From Candidatus Alistipes merdigallinarum (GTDB lineage: Bacteria > Bacteroidota > Bacteroidia > Bacteroidales > Rikenellaceae), in assembly GCA_019119305.1 (NCBI GenBank), contig DWXH01000031.1, positions 62,001 through 126,000 on the forward strand: a DNA stretch of 64,000 bases. The letters are read 5' to 3'. Every line of letters starts with the position of its first letter. Position 1 is the first letter of the stretch. Position numbers and translations under genes: made by a program. The notes beneath the pieces are model-generated. The model saw only the letters and a list, made by a program, of their open reading frames with translations, ran no database searches and had not been told where the DNA came from. Below are positions 37,712 to 47,311 of this stretch, piece after piece.

Positions 37712-38692
37712 TCATAGGGACGGACGTTTTATCAGATTGGTAGGAATGTAAGTCTGTATTTTTTTCTTCGTCTTGATAAACCCGGCCGCGACTTCTCCCA
37801 TCCTGCGGAAATCGGTGGAAATGGCAGCGATTCCGTTGTCGATAATCTCCAGCATGGGTTCGTCGTTAAATACGACCACGCCGATCTCTTTCCCCAGACG
37901 ATACCGTTTCCGACGGACCGTTTTGACAACATCTATCAGATCGGCATGCTTCACGATAAGCAAAGCCGTTCCCGCCTCGATCTGTTCCTCTACCACCACT
38001 GGTACAATCTCATAATCAATATGGACATCGCGACAGAACTGTTCGAAATAGGGAATGCAGCTCGACGGATGTTCGGTTTTATCCGGATAGACGAATACCA
38101 GTTTTTTATACTTCCTGAACAAATCCTCCCCCTCTTTCAGACAATCGTACAGTGTCGAATCGAAACCTTGGCACACGTAGGCAAAGCGCTCCTTCTCGAA
38201 TTTACCGAAATCGAGCAAAAGTACCTTGTTCGCATCCAACTCATCAAGAATTTCAGAATACCGATCGTTCCGGTAGTTCATAATCAGGTAAGTATTGTAC
38301 CGTCCTACACTATCCAGAATGATTTTATTGAATTTTTCCTCGTTGTAATCGTGAAAATAGAGATCTACCTTGCAGTTCAACGGCAAATTCCGCGTCAACG
38401 CCTGATGAAGTTCGCATTTGTACGGGCTGTATACATCCAGCAACAAAAGTATTTTGTCGATTCCATTACACACATAATACCCTTTCGTCGGGGTAGAATC
38501 GACGACTCTTTTCCGTTTCAATTCACCGAACGCTTTAAAAACCGTATCCCTCGAAACGTCGTACATTTTACTCAATCGGTTGATCGAAGGCAACGACTCC
38601 CCCTCACGATACTCATTGTTCGAAATTGCCTCACTGATGGCATCTGCCAACTGTTTTACTTTCGATATTTGCTGTGTAAATTTTAATTCCAT
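37712..38692 (-). CDS. GntR-family regulator with sugar-binding domain
   Basis: The 326-residue protein has an N-terminal winged helix (about 10-75: LADAISEAISNNEYREGESLPS, SRDTVFKAFGELKRKRVV) and a LacI/PurR-like periplasmic-binding domain (from about 78: KILLLLDVYSPYK, through VVFNDEPMLEIID). This architecture senses a small sugar; AraR-type regulators are built this way. It is upstream of GH172 and on the same strand, so it likely controls that gene and perhaps GH36. The inducer is unknown. Confidence 0.88.
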   Translation of the reverse strand: MELKFTQQISKVKQLADAISEAISNNEYREGESLPSINRLSKMYDVSRDTVFKAFGELKRKRVVDSTPTKGYYVCNGIDKILLLLDVYSPYKCELHQALTRNLPLNCKVDLYFHDYNEEKFNKIILDSVGRYNTYLIMNYRNDRYSEILDELDANKVLLLDFGKFEKERFAYVCQGFDSTLYDCLKEGEDLFRKYKKLVFVYPDKTEHPSSCIPYFEQFCRDVHIDYEIVPVVVEEQIEAGTALLIVKHADLIDVVKTVRRKRYRLGKEIGVVVFNDEPMLEIIDNGIAAISTDFRRMGEVAAGFIKTKKKIQTYIPTNLIKRPSL

Positions 38693-38920
38693 AACGCCAT
38701 CTATCCTGTACTGTGCTGTTCTGATTTTATTACAAAAACTAAACTTCTCGTTACACTTTTTAAACTATCCAAAATCTACTTATTTGCAATTAGGACGCAT
38801 CTGATCCGGAAATATCCGTACTGTTTTCTGACACCAAATACGGAATCGACGATAGAAAGACAAAAAGAGCTACGATTCTTTCTCATAACTCTTTTCCTAT
38901 TTCATCTCACATCACAAAAG

Positions 38921-38995
38921 TCGGGGTACTCAGATTCGAACTGAGGACCCCCTGCTCCCAAAGCAGGTGCGCTAACCGGACTGCGCTACACCCCG
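38921..38995 (-). tRNA. tRNA-Pro(UGG)
   Basis: The minus strand folds as a 75-nt cloverleaf: acceptor CGGGGTG/TACCCCG with discriminator A, an anticodon stem CCTGC/GCAGG around TTTGGGA (anticodon TGG) and a TTCGAAT T-loop. The CCA end is not encoded. Its first 27 bases match the tRNA-Pro(CGG) at 50636. Confidence 0.96.
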
Positions 38996-39028
38996 TCGGC
39001 CCCGACGGAAGATCCGCCGGACGGAGTG

Positions 39029-39059
39029 CAAAGATAATACGTTTTCTTCGATTTGCAAA
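39029..39059 (-). promoter_or_regulatory. Promoter of tRNA-Pro(UGG)
   Basis: On the minus strand TTTG (39059-39056) and TATCTTTG (39036-39029) are separated by exactly 19 bases, a full match to the Bacteroidetes consensus, 33 bases upstream of the tRNA. Confidence 0.8.
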
Positions 39060-39140
39060 AACAAAGGCAAACAAATCCACCGCATGATGGATTGTGAAAA
39101 TAATTTGGTATCTTCGTCCAGACCGATTCAACCTACGAAG

Positions 39141-40241
39141 ATGGAACATTTTGAAGACCAACACGGCAAAGAACACGACAGCGCGCTGTCCGTCAATCGG
39201 GGCGTTTCACAACCGCCTACGGTGAACCCACACTTCCGCCGGGTAAAACGGCATCGCCTTACCACCGACGAATACATGAAAGGTATTCTTGAGGGAAACA
39301 TCACCATACTTTCACAAGCCATTACCCTTGTAGAGAGCCTGTTACCGGAGCATTACCACCAAGCGCAAGAGATCATCGAGCGTTGTCTGCCACACTCGGG
39401 CCGTTCGATCCGGATCGGCATTACAGGGGTTCCAGGAGCCGGAAAATCGACATTCATTGAAGCGATCGGCAACATGGTGACCCGACTCGGGCACAAACTC
39501 TCGGTACTGGCCATCGATCCGAGCTCGGAGCGTAGCAAAGGTTCGATCTTGGGTGACAAGACCCGAATGGAGACCCTCGTCCACAACCCCGACGTCTTCA
39601 TCCGGCCCTCCCCTTCGGCCGGTTCCCTGGGCGGCGTAGCCCGTAAAACCCGAGAGAGCATCATCCTTTGCGAGGCTGCCGGTTTCGACGTGATCTTCAT
39701 CGAGACCGTAGGTGTCGGGCAATCCGAAACGGCCGTCCATTCGATGGTCGACCTGTTCCTGCTGTTGCAGATCGCCGGAGCCGGCGACGAGCTGCAAGGC
39801 ATCAAGCGGGGTATCATGGAGATGGCGGACATGATCGCGATCAACAAGGCCGACAGCGGCAACGAACGCCGAGCCGAAATCGCCCGCAGCCATTTCGCCA
39901 ACGCGCTGAATCTTTTCCCGATGCCCGATTCGGGCTGGAAACCCAAGGTCTACACCTGTTCGGCGGTCGAGGGTAACGGTCTGCCCGAAATCTGGAACGG
40001 CATTGAAGACTTTCTGAAATTCACGAAACAGAACGGATATTACCAACAGAACCGGAACCGCCAATCGAAATACTGGATGTACGAATCGATCAACGAGGCG
40101 CTGCGCGAAAGTTTTTACAGGAACGAGCTAATCGAAAACGAGATCGAACGGTATGAACAGTTGGTATTGGCCGACCGGAAAAGTTCGTTTGTTGCGGCCA
40201 AAGAGCTTTTGACCCTCTATTTCGATTCGATCAAACGATAA
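39141..40241 (+). CDS. meaB: Methylmalonyl-CoA mutase GTPase chaperone MeaB (ArgK-like)
   Basis: The 366-residue G3E-family GTPase protects and reloads adenosylcobalamin in methylmalonyl-CoA mutase. I prefer the ATG at 39141; the frame extends 57 bases upstream but that part overlaps likely promoter sequence. The P-loop GVPGAGKST is at 96-104, followed by VLAIDPSS, DVIFIETVGVGQSE (G3/base II) and INKAD. The C-terminal dimerisation arm is present. It fits the mce-mmdA operon 13 kb away, but the mutase genes are not in the window. The last 11 bases overlap the convergent MATE gene. Confidence 0.94.
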   Translation: MEHFEDQHGKEHDSALSVNRGVSQPPTVNPHFRRVKRHRLTTDEYMKGILEGNITILSQAITLVESLLPEHYHQAQEIIERCLPHSGRSIRIGITGVPGAGKSTFIEAIGNMVTRLGHKLSVLAIDPSSERSKGSILGDKTRMETLVHNPDVFIRPSPSAGSLGGVARKTRESIILCEAAGFDVIFIETVGVGQSETAVHSMVDLFLLLQIAGAGDELQGIKRGIMEMADMIAINKADSGNERRAEIARSHFANALNLFPMPDSGWKPKVYTCSAVEGNGLPEIWNGIEDFLKFTKQNGYYQQNRNRQSKYWMYESINEALRESFYRNELIENEIERYEQLVLADRKSSFVAAKELLTLYFDSIKR

Positions 40242-41523
40242 TTTTCAGTCGGTGCGTCATGAAGTACTGAAGAATGCCCCGGGCGATCAGGAACAGCAGG
40301 AAGGCCGCCCACAGAGCATTGTTCCCGATCACCGAGCGGAATCCGTAGTAGACGGCAAAAAAGAGTGCGGTGGAGAGAAATACCGAGTCACGCATTACGG
40401 CCGTGCGGGTCGCACCAATCAGGATGCCGTCGATCGTAAACGGGATGAATGCGACGAGCGGAATAATAATCAGCCATCCGACATAGTCTCCAGCTTCAGA
40501 GAGAATTGCTGGGCTTTCGGTAAAGAGCGAGAGTACAGCTTCCCATCCACAGGCATAGATTCCCGTATAGAACAGTGCTACGACACCTCCCCAGAGAAGC
40601 AACAGCCGCACGCATCGGTTGAGAGCCTTTTCGTTACGCGCGCCTGTATAGCGGCCGGCCAAAGACTCTCCCGCATAGGCGAATCCATCCATCAAATAGG
40701 AGAAGAGCGTAAAAAGCTGCATCAGCAACGTGTTTACGGCAAGCATCGTATCGCCCATCCCGGAGGAGGCGGAGGTAAAGAATGTATAGACAATGACGAT
40801 GCATGCGGTACGCAGAAATATGTCTCGATTGATTTTGAAAAAAGCGAGCAAAGCGTGCAGTTTCAGGCACTCCCTTATCCGGATATAGCGCAGGAAACGC
40901 CGGTAATAGACACCCCACAAAATGATGGAGAGCGCTAATCCGCTGTATTGTGCCACAACCGTCCCCCACGCTACGCCTACGATCCCCCATCCCAATCCCA
41001 ATGCAAACCAAAGGCAGAAAATCAAGTTGACGACATTGATACCGATCGAGATATACATCGGGAAGCGCGAATTCTGCATACCGATATACCAGCCGTGGAA
41101 GGCAAACATCGAGATGGTGGCCGGAGCCGCCCATATCCGGGCATAAAAATAGTCTGCCGCATAACTCATCGTATGAGGCGTACCGTCCATCAGCAGGAAT
41201 ACCGCGTGCCCTACCGGCCGCCGAAACACCACCAGCAACAATGCGGCCACCAGCGCCAGAATCAGTGCCCGCACGAACACAGAGGCGATCTCCGTAAAGT
41301 TTCGCGCACCGTACGCCTGTGCCGTACAACCGCTCGCACCCATGCGCAAAAAGGCGAAGTTCCAATAGATGAAATTGAAAACCGCCGTGCCGATGGCGAT
41401 GCCCCCGATCAACGAATCATCCCCGAGATGGCCTACGATAGCTATATCGACCAGTCCCAACAACGGGACTGTAATATTCGAGACAATATTCGGCAGTGCA
41501 AGTGCTAAAATCTTTCGGTTCAT
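40231..41523 (-). CDS. MATE family efflux transporter
   Basis: The 430-residue inner-membrane protein has about twelve hydrophobic segments in two homologous halves, as in MATE (DinF/NorM) cation-coupled drug or metabolite exporters. The ATG at 41523 gives the family start MNRKILALALPNIVSNITVP (20 residues). GLVDIAIVGHLGD and the second-half counterpart MDGFAYAGESLAGRYTGA are visible. Its start codon overlaps the stop of the flavoprotein gene in an ATGA, so translation is coupled. The substrate is unknown. Confidence 0.92.
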   Translation of the reverse strand: MNRKILALALPNIVSNITVPLLGLVDIAIVGHLGDDSLIGGIAIGTAVFNFIYWNFAFLRMGASGCTAQAYGARNFTEIASVFVRALILALVAALLLVVFRRPVGHAVFLLMDGTPHTMSYAADYFYARIWAAPATISMFAFHGWYIGMQNSRFPMYISIGINVVNLIFCLWFALGLGWGIVGVAWGTVVAQYSGLALSIILWGVYYRRFLRYIRIRECLKLHALLAFFKINRDIFLRTACIVIVYTFFTSASSGMGDTMLAVNTLLMQLFTLFSYLMDGFAYAGESLAGRYTGARNEKALNRCVRLLLLWGGVVALFYTGIYACGWEAVLSLFTESPAILSEAGDYVGWLIIIPLVAFIPFTIDGILIGATRTAVMRDSVFLSTALFFAVYYGFRSVIGNNALWAAFLLFLIARGILQYFMTHRLKIIV

Positions 41524-43079
41524 CGCTTTTCGATAAAATCGGCCGCCCGGTCGGCACAACGCTCCCCATCGATCGCTGCCGAAATGATTCCTCCGGCATA
41601 ACCGGCCCCTTCACCAGCCGGGAAGAGTCCTTCGAGTTCGGGATGCATCAGGGTCAGCGGATCACGGGGAATCCGCACGGGAGATGAGGTTCGCGACTCG
41701 ACTCCGACCACCAAGGCCTCATGAGTCACAAAGTCGCGGATCTTGTGTCCGAACGAAACGAAACCGCTCCGCAACGCATTCGAGACAAAATCGGGAAGCC
41801 AGCGATCCAACCGCGAAGGAACCACCCCCGGCACATAGGAACATCGCGGCAGGTCTACTGATTTTTTCCCCGCCACGAAATCCGTCAAGCGTTGAGCCGG
41901 AGCCACTTGTGCCGTCCCGACTTGAGCAAAGGCCGTCTCTTCGACCATCTGTTGGAAACGCAGTCCGGCCAATTCGCCGAAAGACGGGCGCAAATGTTCG
42001 AAATCCGAGAGCCTTACCTCGGTGACGATTCCCGAATTGGCAAACACCGAATTCCGTCCCGACGGCGACATTCCGTTCACGACAGACTCTCCGGCACGGG
42101 TCATGGCCGGCACGATGAATCCGCCCGGACACATACAAAACGAATAGACCCCACGACCACCGCACTGTGCAACCAACGAATAGGCTGCAGCAGGCAGATA
42201 CGCTCCCCGTTCGGGCATGTGGTATTGCGCAGCGTCGATCAACGCCTGCGGATGCTCGACCCGTACGCCCAAGGCAAACGCTTTGGCCTCGAGCCGAACT
42301 CCCTGCGCATACAACATTTCATAGATATCGCGGGCCGAATGCCCGGTACCGAGAATAACGGCCACTCCATCTACCTGCGTATCGCCGAACCGTACGCCGG
42401 TCACCCGGCCTTGCTTTACACACAAGCCCGAAACCTTCGCTCCGAAAACGATCTCGCCCCCAGCTTCCGTAATCGTCCGACGCATGGCCGAAATGATACG
42501 CGGCAACCGATCGGTCCCGATGTGCGGACGCGCATCGTAAAGGATCGATTCGTCGGCTCCATGAAACCGGAAAACCTCGAGAGCCTTCCGGAAATCGCCC
42601 CGTTTTTTCGATCGGGTAAAAAGTTTTCCATCCGAAAAGGTTCCGGCTCCCCCCTCCCCAAACGCATAGTTCGAGTCGGGATCGACCGGACCGTTACGGT
42701 TGATTCGGGCAATATCCCGTTTCCGGGCTGAAACGTCCTTGCCTCGTTCGAGCACAATCGGACGATACCCCCGTTCGATCAACCTCAACGCTGCAAACAG
42801 ACCGGCAGGACCCGAGCCGACCACCACAACGGGCGCTGCCCCTCCCACATAAGGATAGTCGAAATGGATTTCGGGAGGAGCCTGTTCGCCGTCTACATAG
42901 ACCTGCACGCCCAGATTGACCCGCACGGCACGGCCACGCGCATCGATCGAACGCCGCACAACACGCACATAAGCGATCTGCGACTGCTTCACCGAAAGCC
43001 GACGAGCCACTTCCGGAAGGTAGTAAGCCGAATCAGAAGCCTCTCGGGGAGACAAAACCAACGACAATTCAACTGGCAT
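41520..43079 (-). CDS. FAD-dependent dehydrogenase of the COG2509 type
   Basis: The 519-residue flavoprotein has a small N-terminal domain with a degenerate ferredoxin-like look, then the dinucleotide-binding motif VVVVGSGPAG (84-93) and APLERG-like VLERGKDVSARKRD. Later signatures are YAFGEGGAGTFSDGKL, GTGHSARDIYEML and the C-terminal LFPAGEGAGYAGGI, which contacts FAD. The family is common in bacteria and has no firm substrate. It overlaps the MATE gene by 4 bases (ATGA), so flavoprotein and exporter are probably made together. Confidence 0.9.
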   Translation of the reverse strand: MPVELSLVLSPREASDSAYYLPEVARRLSVKQSQIAYVRVVRRSIDARGRAVRVNLGVQVYVDGEQAPPEIHFDYPYVGGAAPVVVVGSGPAGLFAALRLIERGYRPIVLERGKDVSARKRDIARINRNGPVDPDSNYAFGEGGAGTFSDGKLFTRSKKRGDFRKALEVFRFHGADESILYDARPHIGTDRLPRIISAMRRTITEAGGEIVFGAKVSGLCVKQGRVTGVRFGDTQVDGVAVILGTGHSARDIYEMLYAQGVRLEAKAFALGVRVEHPQALIDAAQYHMPERGAYLPAAAYSLVAQCGGRGVYSFCMCPGGFIVPAMTRAGESVVNGMSPSGRNSVFANSGIVTEVRLSDFEHLRPSFGELAGLRFQQMVEETAFAQVGTAQVAPAQRLTDFVAGKKSVDLPRCSYVPGVVPSRLDRWLPDFVSNALRSGFVSFGHKIRDFVTHEALVVGVESRTSSPVRIPRDPLTLMHPELEGLFPAGEGAGYAGGIISAAIDGERCADRAADFIEKR

Positions 43080-43289
43080 ATCGACCGAAAATTCGAATTT
43101 TTAATTACGCATTTATCCTTTACATATCCGGAAAGGTTCTTTTACCATCACCGACAACCTACATCTGTACTACCCCTATTATTCAAACAGATAAGGCAGC
43201 CCATTTCAGCGCAAACCCTCCTTTTACACAAAACGATCGTATTCAAACCATAATCTTGGGACAAAAATAGGCAAAACGTAAAAAATTCG

Positions 43290-43297
43290 TATATTTG
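43290..43297 (+). promoter_or_regulatory. -7 promoter element for the glycosyltransferase-pyrC run
   Basis: TATATTTG is an exact match and lies 36 bases before the ATG at 43334. No clear TTTG box is at the ideal spacing. Confidence 0.6.
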
Positions 43298-43333
43298 TTA
43301 GATAGAATGAATTCTTTTACACCCTGACGCAGT

Positions 43334-44059
43334 ATGAAAAATTTGGTTATTATTCCCACATACAACGAATTGGACAACATACGTCCGATGATCGACAAGG
43401 TATTTTCCCTGCCTGAAAAATTCGATCTGCTGATTATCGACGACGGTTCTCCGGACGGGACAGCCCATGTAGTCAAGGAACAACAGAAGGTCCATCCTGA
43501 CTCTTTGCATCTGATCGAACGTTCGGGAAAATTGGGATTGGGGACCGCCTATCTGACCGGATTCCGCTGGGCTCTGGATCATGGATACGACTACGTATTC
43601 GAAATGGACTGCGACTTCTCGCACAATCCGGACGATCTGGTCCGGCTCTCCGAAGCCGCCGTCAAGGGTGCCGATCTGGTCATCGGGTCACGGTATGTAA
43701 CGGGAGTCAACGTAGTCAACTGGCCGATGAAACGGGTGCTGATGTCCTACTACGCTTCGGCCTATGTCCGGCTCGTCACAGGAATGCCCGTACGCGATGC
43801 CACTGCAGGTTTCGTATGTTACAGCGCCGACCTGCTGCGCAAAATCGACATGGAGGCGATCCAAATGAAGGGATATGGGTTCCAAGTAGAAATGAAATAT
43901 ACAGCATGGAAACTCGGTGCACGGATACAAGAGGTGCCCATCATCTTCACCGAACGCACGCAGGGTGCCTCGAAAATGAGCGGCGGAATTTTCCGCGAAG
44001 CCTTCTTCGGCGTTATGAAATTGCGTTTCCGTTCGGTTCACCCGAAACAAAATGCCTAA
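43334..44059 (+). CDS. Polyprenol-phosphate mannosyltransferase-like GT2
   Basis: The 241-residue GT-A glycosyltransferase of the DPM1 type moves mannose (or a related hexose) from a nucleotide sugar to polyprenyl phosphate on the cytoplasmic face. Visible are VIIPTYNELDNI, IIDDGSPDGTA, GLGTAYLTGFRWAL and the metal motif MDCDFSHNP. There is no C-terminal membrane domain. It is 3 bases upstream of pyrC; this pairing recurs in Bacteroidetes, as I recall. Product use could be protein O-glycosylation or glycolipid synthesis. Confidence 0.92.
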   Translation: MKNLVIIPTYNELDNIRPMIDKVFSLPEKFDLLIIDDGSPDGTAHVVKEQQKVHPDSLHLIERSGKLGLGTAYLTGFRWALDHGYDYVFEMDCDFSHNPDDLVRLSEAAVKGADLVIGSRYVTGVNVVNWPMKRVLMSYYASAYVRLVTGMPVRDATAGFVCYSADLLRKIDMEAIQMKGYGFQVEMKYTAWKLGARIQEVPIIFTERTQGASKMSGGIFREAFFGVMKLRFRSVHPKQNA

Positions 44060-44062
44060 GCC

Positions 44063-45403
44063 ATGTCTCGTTTGTTGATCCATAACGGGACGATCGTCAA
44101 CGAAAACGAACGTTACAAAGGGTATATTCTCATCGAAAACGAACGCATAGCGGAGATCGGTCACGGAAACTATTCTTCCGACTCGTTCAATGGCACGGTG
44201 ATTGATGCCGTCGGTCTGCTTGTGCTACCCGGCGTGATCGACGACCAAGTCCACTTCCGCGAACCGGGTCTGACCTACAAAGCCGACATAGGAAGCGAAT
44301 CGGCAGCTGCCGTTGCCGGAGGGGTCACCTCGTTTATGGATATGCCGAACGTCAAACCGCCATCGGTCAGCCGCGCACTGCTGGAACAGCGTTTCGAACG
44401 GGCTGCACAGACTTCGGCCGCAAACTACTCGTTCTATTTGGGTGCCACGAACGACAACCTCGACGAGATCCGCCGAATCGATCCGAAACGGATCTGCGGA
44501 GTCAAACTTTTCATGGGCTCCTCCACAGGGAACATGCTGGTCGATGATGAAAAGGCACTGGCCGCGATCTTTGCCGAATCGCCCGTATTGGTTGCCACGC
44601 ACTGCGAAGACGAAGCCACGATACGGAACAACATGGAACTTTTCCGTGCAAAATACGGCGATCACATCACGGCGTCAATGCATCCGTTGATCCGTTCGGC
44701 CGAAGCTTGTTACTGCTCGACCTCAAAAGCCGTGGGGCTGGCCCAACGCTACGGAACCGACCTGCATGTACTACACCTGAGTACGGCTCGGGAGCTCACG
44801 CTGTTCGAGAAGAAGCCTCTTACCGAAAAGAAGATTACGAACGAGGTATGCGTACACCACCTTTGGTTTTGTGACGCCGATTACGCGGCCAAAGGGAATT
44901 GGATCAAATGGAACCCGGCGGTAAAGAGCGCCGAAGACCGTCAAGCCCTGCGAGAGGGTATCTCCGACGGCTTGGTGGACATGATCGCAACGGATCACGC
45001 GCCCCATCTGCGGGAGGAGAAAGAGCGGCCCTACCTGAATGCTCCCTCCGGAGGACCGCTGATCCAACACTCGCTCACGGCAATGCTCGAGTTGGCCAAA
45101 CAAGGCGTTTGCACGGTGGAACAGGTTGTCGAAAAGATGTGTCATGCTCCGGCGGTACGTTTCCGCATCCACGAACGGGGATTTCTGCGTCCGGGATTTT
45201 TCGCCGATCTCGTTCTGGTCAATCCGAATGCACCTTGGACGGTCTCGCCAGAGAATATTCTATACAAATGCGGTTGGTCACCGTTCGAGGGTACGACTTT
45301 CTCACATCGGGTAGTGCGCACTTTAGTAAACGGGAAAATCGCATACGAAAACGGACGTGTCGACCCGACGGTACGCGGACGTGAACTGGCCTTCGACCGT
45401 TAA
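44063..45403 (+). CDS. pyrC: Dihydroorotase
   Basis: The 446-residue amidohydrolase closes carbamoyl-aspartate to dihydroorotate in pyrimidine synthesis. The N-terminal metal motif reads VIDDQVHFREPG (58-69): the first His of the usual HxH pair is Gln. The rest is intact: KLFMGSSTGNML, THCEDE, HLSTARE and the catalytic ATDHAPH. GITSFMDMPN-like VTSFMDMPNVKPP binds substrate. The same Gln occurs, as I recall, in related Bacteroidetes enzymes, so it is probably a lineage trait with an altered metal centre. It is co-transcribed with the upstream glycosyltransferase. Confidence 0.93.
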   Translation: MSRLLIHNGTIVNENERYKGYILIENERIAEIGHGNYSSDSFNGTVIDAVGLLVLPGVIDDQVHFREPGLTYKADIGSESAAAVAGGVTSFMDMPNVKPPSVSRALLEQRFERAAQTSAANYSFYLGATNDNLDEIRRIDPKRICGVKLFMGSSTGNMLVDDEKALAAIFAESPVLVATHCEDEATIRNNMELFRAKYGDHITASMHPLIRSAEACYCSTSKAVGLAQRYGTDLHVLHLSTARELTLFEKKPLTEKKITNEVCVHHLWFCDADYAAKGNWIKWNPAVKSAEDRQALREGISDGLVDMIATDHAPHLREEKERPYLNAPSGGPLIQHSLTAMLELAKQGVCTVEQVVEKMCHAPAVRFRIHERGFLRPGFFADLVLVNPNAPWTVSPENILYKCGWSPFEGTTFSHRVVRTLVNGKIAYENGRVDPTVRGRELAFDR

Positions 45404-45469
45404 CCCTTTACCGGTCCAAAAAAGGGGCATTCTTCCACCCAATCAGTTTCCAAGTAAATCGATTCAGAT

Positions 45470-47194
45470 ATGCAGCCCTCACTCAAAATCATCTGGCAAA
45501 AAATCCGCATCTTCATCGGGAAACTCGGGGAGACTCTGCGCCTTGCCCCGGCCGAAATTTTCACGACCGTCTATGCATTCGTCACCTTCACGTTAGCTCA
45601 CGAAGAGGTGTTCCCGATCCAGGAAGAGTATATTGCTCTGGCTCCACTGATCTTCGGTCTCAGTTTTATTCTGAACCGACTCTGCCACGGGAAATGGCGC
45701 CTGATCTACTATCTGTCTCCACTCGTATACATTCTCTTCATCAAGACCGACCTCAAGGATTGGATCACCTCAACCGAGTACATCATCGCGTTGTTCATCT
45801 GCCCGTTGGCCGTCATCCTCAGCGACTGGATCAAAGAGAACAAACGCTTTACGGAACGGATCATCCGCTACCTGGTCGATTGGGTCGCAGCCGGTCTTTT
45901 ATCGCTGGTCGCCTATCTGCTCGTAAACGCCATCGTCTACTCGTTCGGATATATTTTCGATCTCCACATCCCGTCCAAATTCAGTTTCTACGCATTTCTC
46001 TCTGCCTCCATCCTACTGACGCCGCTCTGCTTCCTGACCTTCAACCGACAGAGCGAGCAGATGCCGGACCGGCCGATTCCGGGCGACTCCTTCCTCAATA
46101 TGCTGGCACGGTATGTACTGACTCCGGCCGTATGGATCTATACGGTCATCCTGTACCTCTATTTTATCCGCATTGCGGTCACCTGGTCGCTGCCACGCGG
46201 AGGTGTTGCCTACCTCGTATTCGGGTTCATCCTCTTCGCCACGATCATCAAAGCGCTCCAACCGCTTCTCCAGAAACAGCCGTGCAAATGGTTCTACGAA
46301 CGGTTCAGTGTGATTTCGCTGCCGGCCCTGATCATGTTCTGGATCGGAGTCGGATACCGGATCAATCAGTATGGGCTGACGGAAGACCGTATATACCTGA
46401 TCGTTTGCGGAGCAATCATGACCTTGACGATCGGACTCTTCTTCAGCAACAAATGGGGACGGTACCTTTATGCCACCCTGTCGGCAGTCATCCTGCTCGC
46501 CTTGTTTACCTATATTCCGGGGGTTCGTGCCGGACAGCTCGGCCTTTACTCGCAATACCGCCGGGCCGAACGGCTCATCGACCAATTGCAGCTGGCCGAC
46601 GCATCGGGGAAAATCACTCCGGTCAAACGCCCCGATTCTGATTCGATCCATAAAAAGGATTACAGAGACCTTTATAATGCACTCTGCTATCTCGAAGAGC
46701 ACGACAAATCGGAATCTTTGGAAGAGCGATACGGCATCGCCGGTTCCTACTCCTTCCAAACCGAGATCGTTCCCCGCACATTGGAACAATATGTCACATG
46801 GGGCGGTTTCGACACCGTCGTTGCCGAAGAGTCCTTTTATGTTTATTTAAACAACGACGAAAAACAATGCATTTCTGTGGAAGGCTACACCCGTCTCCTT
46901 TATCTACCGGAAGTATGGGAACAAACATGTGCCAACGACACCTTAACGCTGCAACTTTTCGATGACAGCACGACGTGGCACATCGACCTGAACGAAATGC
47001 TCGACCGACAACTGGCCGGAACTCCTTATGCCCGAACGGATACGATCCCCGAACAATGGCTGGACAAAGAAGCCAGCCGTTTCCTGCAATATGATGTCGA
47101 TTCGATGCGGATAAACTTTACAGACATTACCCTGCGTCGGATTCCTCAATTAAGCATCGACAATGCACATGTCAATTTCATCCTGCTCCGATAA
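45470..47194 (+). CDS. DUF4153 membrane protein
   Basis: The 574-residue protein has about ten hydrophobic segments between residues 25 and 350, then a soluble C-terminal region of about 200 residues. The WITSTEYIIALFICPLAVILSDW segment (23 residues in all, here at about 100-125) and GYILFATIIKALQPLL-like helices are typical of Bacteroidetes DUF4153 proteins. No function is known. It starts 66 bases after pyrC and may share its transcript. A tRNA gene follows. Confidence 0.82.
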   Translation: MQPSLKIIWQKIRIFIGKLGETLRLAPAEIFTTVYAFVTFTLAHEEVFPIQEEYIALAPLIFGLSFILNRLCHGKWRLIYYLSPLVYILFIKTDLKDWITSTEYIIALFICPLAVILSDWIKENKRFTERIIRYLVDWVAAGLLSLVAYLLVNAIVYSFGYIFDLHIPSKFSFYAFLSASILLTPLCFLTFNRQSEQMPDRPIPGDSFLNMLARYVLTPAVWIYTVILYLYFIRIAVTWSLPRGGVAYLVFGFILFATIIKALQPLLQKQPCKWFYERFSVISLPALIMFWIGVGYRINQYGLTEDRIYLIVCGAIMTLTIGLFFSNKWGRYLYATLSAVILLALFTYIPGVRAGQLGLYSQYRRAERLIDQLQLADASGKITPVKRPDSDSIHKKDYRDLYNALCYLEEHDKSESLEERYGIAGSYSFQTEIVPRTLEQYVTWGGFDTVVAEESFYVYLNNDEKQCISVEGYTRLLYLPEVWEQTCANDTLTLQLFDDSTTWHIDLNEMLDRQLAGTPYARTDTIPEQWLDKEASRFLQYDVDSMRINFTDITLRRIPQLSIDNAHVNFILLR

Positions 47195-47269
47195 CTCCAC
47201 CAACATCACAAAAGTTCTATCGTACTGAGAGAAACGGATCGTCGAAACGAGTCGAAATCTTTGTGTAAA

Positions 47270-47301
47270 TTTGCAGTCGGCCGAAAAAAATATTATCTTT
47301 G
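47270..47301 (+). promoter_or_regulatory. Promoter of tRNA-Leu(UAG)
   Basis: TTTG (47270-47273) and TATCTTTG (47294-47301) are 20 bases apart, ending 10 bases before the tRNA. Confidence 0.8.
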
Positions 47302-47311
47302 CACCCACCTT

